This document shows, piece by piece, positions 27,447 to 36,416 of a stretch of 64,000 bases of DNA. The DNA is from Paraburkholderia domus (GTDB lineage Bacteria; Pseudomonadota; Gammaproteobacteria; Burkholderiales; Burkholderiaceae), in contig NZ_CAJNAT010000001.1 in the NCBI RefSeq assembly GCF_905220705.1, positions 620,001 through 684,000 on the forward strand. Direction: 5' to 3'. The position numbers and the translations under genes are program-made. How positions within the stretch are numbered: position 1 is the first letter of the stretch; each line of letters starts with the position of its first letter. The notes beneath the pieces were generated by a model. It was given only the letters and a program-made list of their open reading frames with translations, was not told the DNA's origin and made no database searches.

Positions 27447-29924
27447 CTATTTCCTAGCGGCCAGATCAACCTCCAATCCCCCATCCTCCCCCATCCTCAC
27501 AGTCCCTTTGGAAACATCCCTCCGATACCCATAAAGATCAAACTTCATTACCCCAGGATTAGAACTATCCCGAATAAAAGTCCTGGCATTCGTGACCAAC
27601 GAATTAAACATCTTCACATCACCGGACTCGATCCACACAAAGCTCTTCTCCGCCCCGGCAGGCGGCCTTGCAACCGCAACAGAACTATCCCCCTTGAACT
27701 TCAACACCAACCCTTCATCCGTCACAGTGGCACTAGCCAACCGCCCCTGCAAAACCGGCGGCGGAAATACGGTGTATTGATCGAACACCAGTTCGTTACC
27801 CTTCAACGCAACACCCTTGCGCGTAAAAGGCGTCAACGACGCCAACGGAATATCCAGCGCCCGCAACAGCCCCGCCTGCGGCACCCCCAGTACCTTCACC
27901 GAGGTAGGCTCATAGACGAGATGCCGCTCATCCTTGGCCATGATCGTGCCGCTCATCGTTGTCGGCAACCACGCGCCTGGAAAGTGATTCCACAACTTGA
28001 TTCCGCCCGTCACTTCCAACTTGCCGTCCACCGGCTTCAACTGCAAATCGTTCAGTGAACGCGGCTCATAGTCGAGCAGGTAATCGTTGAACAACGCCGC
28101 CATCGCAGGCCAAGGTTCAACCACCTCGCCGCCAATAATGCGAATGTCGTACTGGTCCGGGTCGTCGAGATCGACCGGTTGGCCCGGCTTCTTCGGCACC
28201 ATCTGCGCATCCAGCGAACGTACATGAAAGCCGATTCGGCCCGATACATAGAAGTCCACATTCTCAACGTGAATCAACGGCACAGATCCCGACGAGTGCC
28301 GCTCATCGCTAATCCCGGACAGTGGCGTCGTCATGCTCTGACCGGAAAACGCCGCTCGTGTCCCGACCGGGATCGCGCGTGCAACCGATGCAGTCCGCAA
28401 GGTCTGCGGCACGTGTTGCCACACGAGGCGCGCCTGGGCGAGCGACGCCTGTTGCGCACGAATGAAGCTGTCGTTAAAGCGCGCGCTCGCGCTGCCCATC
28501 TGCGTCGGCGTATCTTTCGCGGCGCTGGCTAGCGTCGTATATGAAGGCAGGTGTACGTCCAGTGCGCCCGCCTCGTCGAAGGTGAAGTAGCCGGCCGCCA
28601 TCTGGTCACGGTAGTGGTACAGGTCAAGCACGAACGGCGCGTTCGCATCGAGCGGCGTCAGCGCCATGTCGATGTTCATCGGCATCGAGCGCATGAACTT
28701 CACGTCACCACCCTGCACCAGCATGCCGCGTGGCGGCATCGTCGCGGGCCAGTCGATCTTCTGCACCGTGTGGTCGTCGAGCGTGAAGCGCACCCCCGCA
28801 GAGCTGGTGTCGATCTGCGTGATCGTCATGCGCAACGCAGGCGGCGGCGTGAGTTTGGCCACCTGCATCACGACGTCGTCGCCGTTGAGACGCGCAATCG
28901 GCGTGTCCACTTTCAACAGGTCGGCCATCTTCACGTGAGCGGCCTGCATCAGCTTGTCAGCGCCGACGCCGGCCACTTCGACGTGGTCGGCATGGAACAC
29001 GAGATCGTCGGCATTGCGCATCGACAGCGACCCCGTCAGCACGATCGGCACCCACGTGTCGCGATGCATCTCGCCCGTGATGCGCAAGGTGCCGCCGTCT
29101 TGCGGCACCACACGCATATTGCGCAGCGGCGAGCCCTGGTACTGGAACAGGTAACGATTGAAAATCGCAGTGAGTTTGGCGCTGTCGAGTGTGACGTCGC
29201 CCCGGTGGACGTTGATCGTCACGCTGGTCGGATCGTCGAACACGATCGGCTGACCAGCGCGCGCCGGGGTCAGGGTGGCCGCCATGTCGTGAATCATGAA
29301 GCCAATGTCACCGGTCACGCGGAAGTCGACGTCGCGCGCAAACATCAATGAACCGTCAATGCCGGAATCGCGCAGCGTCAGCGGACGGCTGCGCTTCTCG
29401 GTCATGCCACTCGCAGATGGCACACGTTCAGCGACGCGCTGTTCGGCAGCAAGCTGTTTGGCTTTTGCGAGCTCGAGCGCGGGGCGTGATGCAGAGGCGG
29501 GTTGATCGGTGCTTGCGGTCGTGGCGCCGTTCGTAGCACTTGTAGCACTTGTGGCACTTGCGGCACTTGTGGCGTTGGCGGCGAGTCCTGCATCTGGCTG
29601 TGATTTTGCGGTCAACGGGCTGTCGTTGTTGCTCACGGCATTCGCCGCGGCGCTCGTATGTGTCGACGGTGCGGATGCCGCGTCGACCGTCGTGGAACTC
29701 GCGTCGGCGCATGCGGACATTAGCAGCACGGCCGTCGCCAGCGCGACGCCCACCCCGGCGCGCGCGCGCCACGTTTCACCCAGCGGCAACGTCCTTTCAA
29801 GCGGCAGCGCTCTTTGACGCGGCTGCGCGCGTTGAAATGGCTGGATCCCTTGAAGCGGTCGCTGCGAGGGCTCCCTCTGCACGCCGTCGACCGAATTTTC
29901 GCCCAATGGGCCTGTCTGTTTCAT
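27447..29924 (-). CDS. Large lipoprotein with two homologous ~210-residue halves, unknown function
   Basis: I do not recognise a named family. The 825-residue product begins at an ATG with a strong AGGAGG. A hydrophobic stretch 'VALATAVLLMSACADASS' near residue 65 gives a lipobox-like Cys, unusually far from the start. A Ser/Ala/Thr linker, partly made of 9-bp DNA repeats, follows. Two regions then resemble each other: 'VDFRVTGDIGFMIHDMAATL' with 'VDFYVSGRIGFHVRSLDAQM', and 'LTAIFNRYLFQYQGSPLRNM' with 'MAALFNDYLLDYEPRSLNDL'. This is an internal duplication of a ~210-residue, strand-rich unit. A periplasmic or outer-membrane scaffold role is only a guess. It is transcribed alone, away from livF. 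Confidence 0.75.
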   Translation of the reverse strand: MKQTGPLGENSVDGVQREPSQRPLQGIQPFQRAQPRQRALPLERTLPLGETWRARAGVGVALATAVLLMSACADASSTTVDAASAPSTHTSAAANAVSNNDSPLTAKSQPDAGLAANATSAASATSATSATNGATTASTDQPASASRPALELAKAKQLAAEQRVAERVPSASGMTEKRSRPLTLRDSGIDGSLMFARDVDFRVTGDIGFMIHDMAATLTPARAGQPIVFDDPTSVTINVHRGDVTLDSAKLTAIFNRYLFQYQGSPLRNMRVVPQDGGTLRITGEMHRDTWVPIVLTGSLSMRNADDLVFHADHVEVAGVGADKLMQAAHVKMADLLKVDTPIARLNGDDVVMQVAKLTPPPALRMTITQIDTSSAGVRFTLDDHTVQKIDWPATMPPRGMLVQGGDVKFMRSMPMNIDMALTPLDANAPFVLDLYHYRDQMAAGYFTFDEAGALDVHLPSYTTLASAAKDTPTQMGSASARFNDSFIRAQQASLAQARLVWQHVPQTLRTASVARAIPVGTRAAFSGQSMTTPLSGISDERHSSGSVPLIHVENVDFYVSGRIGFHVRSLDAQMVPKKPGQPVDLDDPDQYDIRIIGGEVVEPWPAMAALFNDYLLDYEPRSLNDLQLKPVDGKLEVTGGIKLWNHFPGAWLPTTMSGTIMAKDERHLVYEPTSVKVLGVPQAGLLRALDIPLASLTPFTRKGVALKGNELVFDQYTVFPPPVLQGRLASATVTDEGLVLKFKGDSSVAVARPPAGAEKSFVWIESGDVKMFNSLVTNARTFIRDSSNPGVMKFDLYGYRRDVSKGTVRMGEDGGLEVDLAARK
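29533..29585. repeat. 9-bp tandem repeat inside the lipoprotein gene
   Basis: Nearly six copies of a 9-base unit of the type GTAGCACTT / GTGGCACTT encode Ser-Ala-Thr on the minus strand. The period is a multiple of three, so copy-number changes keep the frame. Confidence 0.7.
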
Positions 29925-30385
29925 GACGTCTCCTCCTGAAGCCGCGGTGCGTCTTTTGCGCGTCCGGCACGGCATGGTCTGTCGCGCATACGCCGGCTTT
30001 AAACACCGTGCCGCCGTTGCGCGCCTTTACCTTGATTGTCTTGATTTGTTGGCGCGCTGCCGACAAGATTTCTGGAGGACGCCCACCAAACGATCAAGCG
30101 TTTGAATCGCTACAACAAGTCATTGGAAAGCCCCGCACGTCGGGCGTAAGCGGTCTGCGCGCAAACGGGATTCAAACGGCATGCCGGAAGCGATTTGAGC
30201 GCAGAGAGAGGGGCGCATGCATCGCGAAGTGCCTAACGTGCACGTCAGGACAACAAAATGACCGCGAATTCGAATGCGGCGCTGCAATAAAACCGCGGAG
30301 AGATGCCTGCCAGTTGATTCTGGTGGTACGCGTGGCGACGCCGATGAACTAACGGCTGCACCCGCCCTGCCAGGGCACGTCCCGG
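29925..30385. other. Intergenic region, no gene seen
   Basis: About 460 bases lie between the lipoprotein start and the end of livF. I see no conserved frame, tRNA or clear terminator. It must hold the lipoprotein promoter; no convincing -35/-10 pair was found. Confidence 0.35.
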
Positions 30386-31099
30386 CTACCCCACCCCGAG
30401 CCATTCCTGCATCACGTCCGGCCGCTTCACAAACGACGCGAGCGCGTCATTGAAGACAATCTCGCCATGCCCCATCACCGCCACCCGGCTGGCGATGTCT
30501 TGCGCAATCACGAGCCGCTGTTCGATCAACAGCATCGCCACACCACGATCACGCAGCATCCGCAGACATCGTGCGACCTGCCCCATCACCTGGCTGGCCA
30601 GCCCTTCGCCGGGTTCGTCGATGACCAGCAGATCGGGATCGCCGAGCAATGCCCGGGCGAGCGTCAGCATCTGCTGTTCGCCGCCCGATAACGCCCCGGC
30701 GCGTGTGCGCTTTCTTTCGCGCAGGACAGGGAATAGTTCGTAGGCGTCATCGAAGGCAAAGCGCGGTGTGCGGCCGCGAGCGCGGGGCGCCACACCGAGT
30801 TGCAGGTTCTCGTGGACACTCAGTGCCGGAAAGACGTCGCGATGCTCAGGCACGTAACCGAGTCCCAAGCGGGCGATCTCGAAGGTGCGTAGTCCGCCGA
30901 TCGCATGGCCGGCAAAACGCAATTCGCCCTCGCTGCGCACAAGCCCCATGATCGCGCGCGCCAGCGTCGAGCGTCCGGAGCCGTTGCGTCCAACCAGCGC
31001 GACAACTTCGCCTGCTTCGATCTGCAACGTGACGCCGTGCAGCGTCTGACTTGCGCCATACCAGGCGTTCAGTTGTCGAATGTCGAGCAAGGCGGTCAT
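30386..31099 (-). CDS. livF: Branched-chain amino acid-type ABC transporter, ATPase LivF
   Basis: A 237-residue ABC ATPase of the LivF kind, last gene of the livHMGF-like operon. The signature is 'LSGGEQQMLTLARAL', Walker B is 'LLVIDEPGEGLA' and the D-loop follows. The Walker A reads 'GRNGSGRST', so the usual catalytic Lys (GKST) is an Arg; the codon is CGC, which is not a one-base slip from AAG or AAA. Family length and the remaining motifs are normal. Either the arginine is tolerated with partner LivG doing the hydrolysis, or this subunit is weak. It overlaps livG by four bases. Confidence 0.85.
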   Translation of the reverse strand: MTALLDIRQLNAWYGASQTLHGVTLQIEAGEVVALVGRNGSGRSTLARAIMGLVRSEGELRFAGHAIGGLRTFEIARLGLGYVPEHRDVFPALSVHENLQLGVAPRARGRTPRFAFDDAYELFPVLRERKRTRAGALSGGEQQMLTLARALLGDPDLLVIDEPGEGLASQVMGQVARCLRMLRDRGVAMLLIEQRLVIAQDIASRVAVMGHGEIVFNDALASFVKRPDVMQEWLGVG

Positions 31100-31848
31100 G
31101 CGCGGAAGCCGTCGCCAAGATAAGCGGCGCGCACCGCCGCATCCGCGCGAATCGCCGCCGGTGTGCCGGTCGCGATGATGCGGCCTTGCACCAGCACCGA
31201 AATGCGGTCGGCGATCGCGAACACTGCGTCCATGTCGTGCTCGACCATCAGTAACGTGCGGCCCGCAGTGGCCGTGCGAATCAGTTCGATGGCGCGCGCC
31301 GCTTCGGCGCGGTTCATGCCGGCGGTGGGCTCATCGAGCAGCAAGGTGTGCGCACCGCCTGCGAGCGCTAGGCCAAGATCAAGCGCGCGCTGCTCGGCAT
31401 AGCTCAGTGTGCCGGCCTGGGTACGCCGGCGCGCGCTTAAGCCCACCGCTTCGAGCACCTGCCCGGCGCGCGCGTCGACGGTGCTGGAACCGCTGAACCG
31501 CTGCCACCAGCGCGTGCGGTCGCGCTCGGCCAGCATGGCCGCACAGCGCAGGTTGTCGAATACGCTGAGACGGGCGAACACGCTGGTGGTCTGGAAGCTG
31601 CGCGCGAGACCTCGGCGCGTGATCGCGGCGGGTGCCAGACGCGTGATCTCCGCACCGAACAGATCGATGCGCCCGGCGTTCGGCCGCGCGCCGCCGGCGA
31701 TCAAATTGAAGAGCGTCGACTTGCCGGCGCCGTTCGGCCCAATCAATGCATGGCGCTCGCCAGGTTCGATCGCAAGATCGACGCCGCGCAGAATCTGCGT
31801 CGCGCCGAAGCGCTTTTGGATGCCGTAGAGCGCGAGGGCTGGAATCAT
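31096..31848 (-). CDS. livG: Branched-chain amino acid-type ABC transporter, ATPase LivG
   Basis: A 250-residue ABC ATPase. Walker A is 'GPNGAGKST', and 'ITRRGLARSFQTTSVFARLS' contains the Q-loop. The signature motif is degenerate ('LSYAEQRALDLGLAL', as usual for LivG), and Walker B is 'TLLLDEPTAGMN'. The H-loop is 'MVEHDMDAVF'. I set the start at the ATG at 31848, which overlaps the livM stop (ATGA). The frame remains open far upstream but in livM's shadow. It pairs with LivF to energise LivH/LivM. Confidence 0.88.
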   Translation of the reverse strand: MIPALALYGIQKRFGATQILRGVDLAIEPGERHALIGPNGAGKSTLFNLIAGGARPNAGRIDLFGAEITRLAPAAITRRGLARSFQTTSVFARLSVFDNLRCAAMLAERDRTRWWQRFSGSSTVDARAGQVLEAVGLSARRRTQAGTLSYAEQRALDLGLALAGGAHTLLLDEPTAGMNRAEAARAIELIRTATAGRTLLMVEHDMDAVFAIADRISVLVQGRIIATGTPAAIRADAAVRAAYLGDGFRA

Positions 31849-33131
31849 CGCGCGTCTCCGGTGACCCGCGCGACGCTGGCGCGAACGGCAAGACGTGCTT
31901 GCGCGCGAACCGCGTAGCGCGCTGTGACTGCTGCCGGCGCGGCCAGCATGAACACCGCAACGCCGAGCCAAAGATGCGGCGAGCCCGTCTCCAGCGGCAC
32001 GCCGATGACGTTGAAAGCCGCGCCATCGTCCACGCCGAATTGCACGGCGTAAGCCCACTGCACCGCGAGCACGACGGCCAGCGTCCACAGCAGCGCTGAG
32101 GCCGCGCCCCATAGATAAACCTTGCTGCACACGCGCCAGCCGTAGGCAGCGATGCGTGCCGTGTGCCGCTGTACGAAGCCCGCCAGTCCATCCGGCGACG
32201 CCACCACGACCACGATGAAGAACAGCCCCAGATAGAGCAGCCAGGCACGCGTCACGCTCGCTACCGCGATGCTGAAAAAAGTCAGGGCGATCGCGCCCGC
32301 GACCGGTCCGAAAAATGCCGCCGGGCCGCCTATCACCGTCGCGATCAGCACAGCGCCCGAGCGCATCATGCCGACGCTTTCCGTCGACACCAATTCGACA
32401 TTGATCAGCCCCAGCGTGCCTGCAATACCCGCGAAAAACGCCGACATCACCACCACCCCATAGCGGATGCGGCGCGGATAGCAGCCGATCGCCGCGGCGC
32501 GCGCCGGGTTGTCGCGCACGGCGTTGGCGAGCCGCATGAACGGTGTGCGCGACAACGCGAACATCGCCACGCTCGCCAGGACGCACCACAGCGCGATCAG
32601 CGCATACGCTTCTCGTGCCGGGCCGAAGCTCCAGCTTGCGAGCATCGGGCCGCTCGCACGATCGATCGGCACGCCGGCCTCGCCGCCGAACCAGTCGGGC
32701 AGCGTCCACGCGGCCGCCGCGACGAGTTCACCGATGCCGAGCGTGATCATCGCGAAAGCCGTCCCGGCGCGCCGCGTCGACACGAAACCGAACAGCACCC
32801 CGCACAGCGCGCCGCCGATGCCGCCGATCAACGGCAGCAACACCAACGGCACGCCAATGCGGTTGAACACTTGCGCCGCGATGAGCGCGCCGAGGCCGGA
32901 ATAAGCGGCATGGCCGAAGGACAGCAGGCCGGTTTCGCCGAGCAGCAGGTTGTACGAGAGCGCGAACACGATCATCGTCGCAGTCTGCGCGAGATAGGCT
33001 AGCAGCCAGCTTTGCGGCCAGATAAAAGGCGGCACGGCAAGGAACAGGACGAGTGCGAGCCACGGCGCGAACATTCGCGACATTGAACGAGACATGGCCG
33101 CAGGCACAGCGAATTCGAGTGGTTCACGCAT
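31845..33131 (-). CDS. livM: Branched-chain amino acid-type ABC transporter, permease LivM
   Basis: Inner-membrane permease, 428 residues, with about ten hydrophobic segments. 'LSYNLLLGETGLLSFGHAAYSGLGAL' is the LivM signature region (key run 'LLLGETGLLSFGHAAYSG'), followed by 'AVRDNPARAAAIGCYPRRIRY', typical of the family. It is longer than most LivM because of a C-terminal extension of ~90 residues with further hydrophobic stretches. The start is taken as the ATG at 33131, overlapping livH by eight bases; a start at 33185 would add 18 unconserved residues. The ribosome site is weak, consistent with coupling to livH. Confidence 0.86.
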   Translation of the reverse strand: MREPLEFAVPAAMSRSMSRMFAPWLALVLFLAVPPFIWPQSWLLAYLAQTATMIVFALSYNLLLGETGLLSFGHAAYSGLGALIAAQVFNRIGVPLVLLPLIGGIGGALCGVLFGFVSTRRAGTAFAMITLGIGELVAAAAWTLPDWFGGEAGVPIDRASGPMLASWSFGPAREAYALIALWCVLASVAMFALSRTPFMRLANAVRDNPARAAAIGCYPRRIRYGVVVMSAFFAGIAGTLGLINVELVSTESVGMMRSGAVLIATVIGGPAAFFGPVAGAIALTFFSIAVASVTRAWLLYLGLFFIVVVVASPDGLAGFVQRHTARIAAYGWRVCSKVYLWGAASALLWTLAVVLAVQWAYAVQFGVDDGAAFNVIGVPLETGSPHLWLGVAVFMLAAPAAVTARYAVRAQARLAVRASVARVTGDAR

Positions 33132-34062
33132 GGTCGTCACGCCGCCCGAATAGTCCACGCGGACGCAGCGCCAGCATCGCGACAAGCAGCAGATACGGAA
33201 TCAGCGGTGCGAGTTGCGCAAGCGTCAGCGCGTCCCACTCGACCGGCAACTCACCGCCGAATATCGCTGTGAGATCGCCCAACGATACGTCGCTCGCCAC
33301 CGCAAAGGTCTGTACGCAACCGACGATCAGCGATGCCGCCAGCGCGCCGCTCAACGAGCCCAATCCGCCGATCACGACCACCACGAACACAATCGAGCCG
33401 AGCGATTCCGCCATTGCCGGCTCGATCACGAAGAGCGGCGCGCCGATCACGCCGGCCAACGCGGCGAGCGCCGTGCCGGCCGCGAATACGCCGGTAAACA
33501 CGCGCGGCACGTTGTGGCCGAGCGCCTCGACAGCGCTCGGATGCGTGAGCGCGGCGCGCACGATCAACCCCGCCTTCGACACGCGCAGCACCGCGTACAG
33601 CACCGCCAGCATCGCCAGCGACACGGCCATCATGAACACCCGGTAGCGTGCGAAGGCCGCGCCGTAGACAGTGAACAACGGCCCGTCGAGCGCGGCCGGA
33701 ACGGTGGCACTCAGCGGACTCAAACCCCAGCCGAGTTTGACCAGTTCGCCGAGCAGATACGCTGCGCCGAAAGTCAGCAGCAACTCTGGAAGATGACCAT
33801 GCACCCGCACGCGGCGTAGCAGCCAGCGCTCCAGCGCCGCGCCGATCAAGCCGACGATCAGCGGCGCGATCACCAGCGCACTCCAGAAGCCCGCATGCGC
33901 CGCCACCGAAAAGCCGACGTACGCGCCGAGCATATAGAAGCTCGCGTGGGCGAAATTCAGCACGCCGAGCATGCTGAAAATCAGCGTCAAGCCTGCCGAC
34001 AGCATAAACAGCAGCAGGCCGTAACTGACACCGTTAAGCAGATTGATGACGAACGACTGCAC
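33124..34062 (-). CDS. livH: Branched-chain amino acid-type ABC transporter, permease LivH
   Basis: A 312-residue inner-membrane permease of the LivH family. 'LLNGVSYGLLLFMLSAGLTL' and 'GVLNFAHASFYMLGAYVGFS' at the N-terminus are diagnostic, and eight or so hydrophobic segments follow. It is the first gene of the transporter unit and starts four bases after the thioesterase stop, so thioesterase-livH-M-G-F look like one operon. No LivK-like binding protein is present, so the substrate is unclear. Such systems also carry urea, amides, aromatic acids or acyl compounds. Confidence 0.88.
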   Translation of the reverse strand: MQSFVINLLNGVSYGLLLFMLSAGLTLIFSMLGVLNFAHASFYMLGAYVGFSVAAHAGFWSALVIAPLIVGLIGAALERWLLRRVRVHGHLPELLLTFGAAYLLGELVKLGWGLSPLSATVPAALDGPLFTVYGAAFARYRVFMMAVSLAMLAVLYAVLRVSKAGLIVRAALTHPSAVEALGHNVPRVFTGVFAAGTALAALAGVIGAPLFVIEPAMAESLGSIVFVVVVIGGLGSLSGALAASLIVGCVQTFAVASDVSLGDLTAIFGGELPVEWDALTLAQLAPLIPYLLLVAMLALRPRGLFGRRDDHA

Positions 34063-34066
34063 GCGC

Positions 34067-34516
34067 CTAGTCCGCCTGCACCGCGACGGTCAGCGGTTCG
34101 AGCGCCGCGCGCAAGTCCGCGGGCAAGCTCACCGGACGACGCGTGACGCGATCCACATACACGTGCACGAAATGGCCTTGGGCGGCCGGTTGATCTTCGC
34201 CCTCCTTGAAGAGGCCCACTTCGTAGCGCACGCTCGAGGTGCCGAGCCGCACCACCCGCAAGCCCGCTTCGATCCGTTCGGGAAACACCAGCGGCGCGAA
34301 GTAATTGCAATGTGTCTCGACCACGAGTCCGATCGTCGCGCCGCGCTCAAAGTCGAGCACGCCGGCGCGGATCAGATACTCGTTCACCACCGTGTCGAAG
34401 TAGCTGTAGTAGACGACGTTATTGACGTGACCGTAGACGTCGTTATCCATCCAGCGCGTGGTGATCTGCAGAAAATGCGGGTAGGCGTTGCGGGTGGCGG
34501 GTGCAGGTTTGTTCAT
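34067..34516 (-). CDS. Acyl-CoA thioesterase, 4HBT (YbgC/FadM-like) hotdog family
   Basis: A 149-residue hotdog-fold protein. The active-site motif is '[20 protein letters not shown]', with the Asp and the GHVNN turn typical of 4-hydroxybenzoyl-CoA thioesterase-like enzymes. It probably hydrolyses a short acyl- or aroyl-CoA. It lies four bases upstream of livH on the same strand, so its job may be linked to whatever the transporter imports. The exact substrate is unknown. Confidence 0.83.
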   Translation of the reverse strand: MNKPAPATRNAYPHFLQITTRWMDNDVYGHVNNVVYYSYFDTVVNEYLIRAGVLDFERGATIGLVVETHCNYFAPLVFPERIEAGLRVVRLGTSSVRYEVGLFKEGEDQPAAQGHFVHVYVDRVTRRPVSLPADLRAALEPLTVAVQAD

Positions 34517-34606
34517 CGTGACGTGGCGTAGTGGTCAGATAGAAGATACGAGCCATGCCGCGCTCCTCGCGGAGCGCAAGGTCATTGGCCAACGCATTGG
34601 CCAGGC

Positions 34607-35137
34607 TTACTGCCCCGGCTTTTCGACAAACTCGAACGGCAAGCCGCGCCGCCGCATCCACTCCCCGAGCGCCTGGCCGGTGCCCGCGCGCCATGGACGC
34701 AGTTTGGCCGGCTCGACCAGCCGGTATTCGAGCAATTCCGGCGACAGCGCGACCGTCCCGTGCGCCTTCACGTGATACGCGATGATCAGTTCGTTTTTGC
34801 GGATGAATTCGTACACGCCGATCAACTCGACCGTCTCCGCGTGCAACGAGGTTTCTTCCAGCACTTCGCGAGCAATGCCCTCTTCCGGCGTCTCGCCGTT
34901 TTCCAGAAAGCCGGTGATCAGCGCGAACATGCCTTCCGGCCACGCGGCGTTGCGCGCGAGCAGGATCTTGTCCTCGTACTCGACGATCGCGGCCACTACC
35001 GGCAGCGGATTGTTCCAGTGGACGTAGCCGCATTCCGTATCGGGACAGGTCTGGCGGATCCGGCCGCCTTCGTGTTCGGCATCGGCGCGCTCGATCAAAG
35101 GCGTAGCGCAGCGCGGGCAAAATTGGTATTCGGTCAT
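34607..35137 (-). CDS. NUDIX hydrolase with N-terminal zinc ribbon
   Basis: A 176-residue NUDIX protein. An N-terminal zinc ribbon 'FCPRCATPL'...'CPDTECGYVHWNNP' resembles the one in NudC-type NADH pyrophosphatases. The NUDIX box 'GFLENGETPEEGIAREVLEE' follows, with Ser in place of the usual Gly after the EE pair. Substrate may be a nucleoside diphosphate derivative; NADH cannot be claimed because the NudC SQPWPFPxS motif is absent and the protein is shorter. It is close to, but separate from, the thioesterase (90-base gap). Confidence 0.85.
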   Translation of the reverse strand: MTEYQFCPRCATPLIERADAEHEGGRIRQTCPDTECGYVHWNNPLPVVAAIVEYEDKILLARNAAWPEGMFALITGFLENGETPEEGIAREVLEETSLHAETVELIGVYEFIRKNELIIAYHVKAHGTVALSPELLEYRLVEPAKLRPWRAGTGQALGEWMRRRGLPFEFVEKPGQ

Positions 35138-35303
35138 GGCGAGTGGGTCGTCTCTTATGTTTTGTGTCTAGCTTTGTTCAGCGTTGAATGTCGTGCTGCG
35201 GCGGGTTCAGCACCTGGTGCGCGGTCCTGTTTATACGCCTGGTTCCAGCTTCCGGTTCAAGTTCACGGTCCCAGCCTGCTCCGGACGCGAAGTCGATGCA
35301 GTT

Positions 35304-36335
35304 TCAAGCCATGCACAATTCGCGCACTTCCGCAGCGAAACGCTCGACGGTTTCCGGCTGCGTGTCCCATGCGCACATCAGCCGGCAACCGCCCGCGCCG
35401 ATGAATTCGTAGAACTTCCAGCCGCGCGCGCGCATTGCCTTGGCGGCCTGCGCGGGCAATTGCGCAAAGACCGCGTTCGATTCTCTCGGAAACATGATGC
35501 TGACGCCGGGAATTTCCTGCAACCGTGTTTGCAGCAACTCCGCCATCGCATTCGCATGACGCCCATTGCGCAGCCAGACGTCGTTATCCAGCAGACCGAG
35601 CCACGGCGCGGAGATGAAGCGCATTTTCGAGGCGAGTTGGCCGGCCTGCTTCAGACGGTAAGCGAAATCGTCGGCGAGCGAGCGGTCGAAGAACACCACG
35701 GCTTCACCGACCGGCAAACCGTTCTTGGTCCCGCCAAAACACAAGACGTCGACGCCCGCGCGCCACGTGATCTCGGACGGATGCACATCGAGCGCCGCGA
35801 CTGCATTCGCAAACCGCGCGCCATCCATATGCACTTTCAGATGACGCCGTTTGGCAATCGCCGCGATCGCGCGCACTTCCTCGACGGTGTAGACGGTGCC
35901 CACTTCCGTCGATTGGGTCAGCGTGACGACCTTGGGCTTCGGGTAGTGAATATCGGCGCGGCGCGTGACGACCGCTTCGATCGCATCCGGCGTGAGCTTG
36001 CCGCCGACGCCCGGTGCGGTCAGCAGTTTCGAGCCGCCCGAAAAGAATTCGGGGCCGCCGCATTCATCGGTTTCGATGTGCGCGAGTTCGTGGCAGATCA
36101 CCGAGTGATACGACTGGCACAGTGACGCCAGCGCCAGCGAATTGGCAGCCGTGCCGTTGAACACGAAAAACACTTCGCAATCGGTCTGGAACAGATCCCG
36201 CAGGCGGTCGCAGACTTGATTGGTCCAGGAGTCGTCGCCGTAAGCGGGTTCGTGGCCGCTATTGTTGGCGGCGGTCAGCGCGTCGAGCGCTTCGGGACAG
36301 ATGCCGGCGTAATTGTCGGACGCGAAGTGTTGCAT
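35304..36335 (-). CDS. ltaE: Low-specificity L-threonine aldolase
   Basis: A PLP enzyme cleaving threonine/allo-threonine to glycine and acetaldehyde. The 343-residue protein has the beta-eliminating lyase fold. Features are 'FASDNYAGICPEALDAL' at the start, 'VFNGTAANSLALASL' for PLP phosphate binding, 'KVHMDGARFANAVAAL' with the Asp that holds the pyridine N, and the Schiff-base Lys in 'LCFGGTKNGLPVGEAVVFF'. It is single on the minus strand with no close partner. A related beta-hydroxy amino acid lyase role is possible. Confidence 0.9.
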   Translation of the reverse strand: MQHFASDNYAGICPEALDALTAANNSGHEPAYGDDSWTNQVCDRLRDLFQTDCEVFFVFNGTAANSLALASLCQSYHSVICHELAHIETDECGGPEFFSGGSKLLTAPGVGGKLTPDAIEAVVTRRADIHYPKPKVVTLTQSTEVGTVYTVEEVRAIAAIAKRRHLKVHMDGARFANAVAALDVHPSEITWRAGVDVLCFGGTKNGLPVGEAVVFFDRSLADDFAYRLKQAGQLASKMRFISAPWLGLLDNDVWLRNGRHANAMAELLQTRLQEIPGVSIMFPRESNAVFAQLPAQAAKAMRARGWKFYEFIGAGGCRLMCAWDTQPETVERFAAEVRELCMA

Positions 36336-36416
36336 GGTTGGCGGCGCGCCCGGCGACAGGCGCGCTGAGATGACGGGAAAGCGGTCATTTTAGTGCGCCG
36401 GTGAGTTATTTGTTTG

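Noticed and set aside
31849..32709. N-terminal extension of livG by 287 codons
   Set aside because: It overlaps livM out of frame; ABC ATPase sequence begins at the ATG at 31848, coupled to the livM stop.
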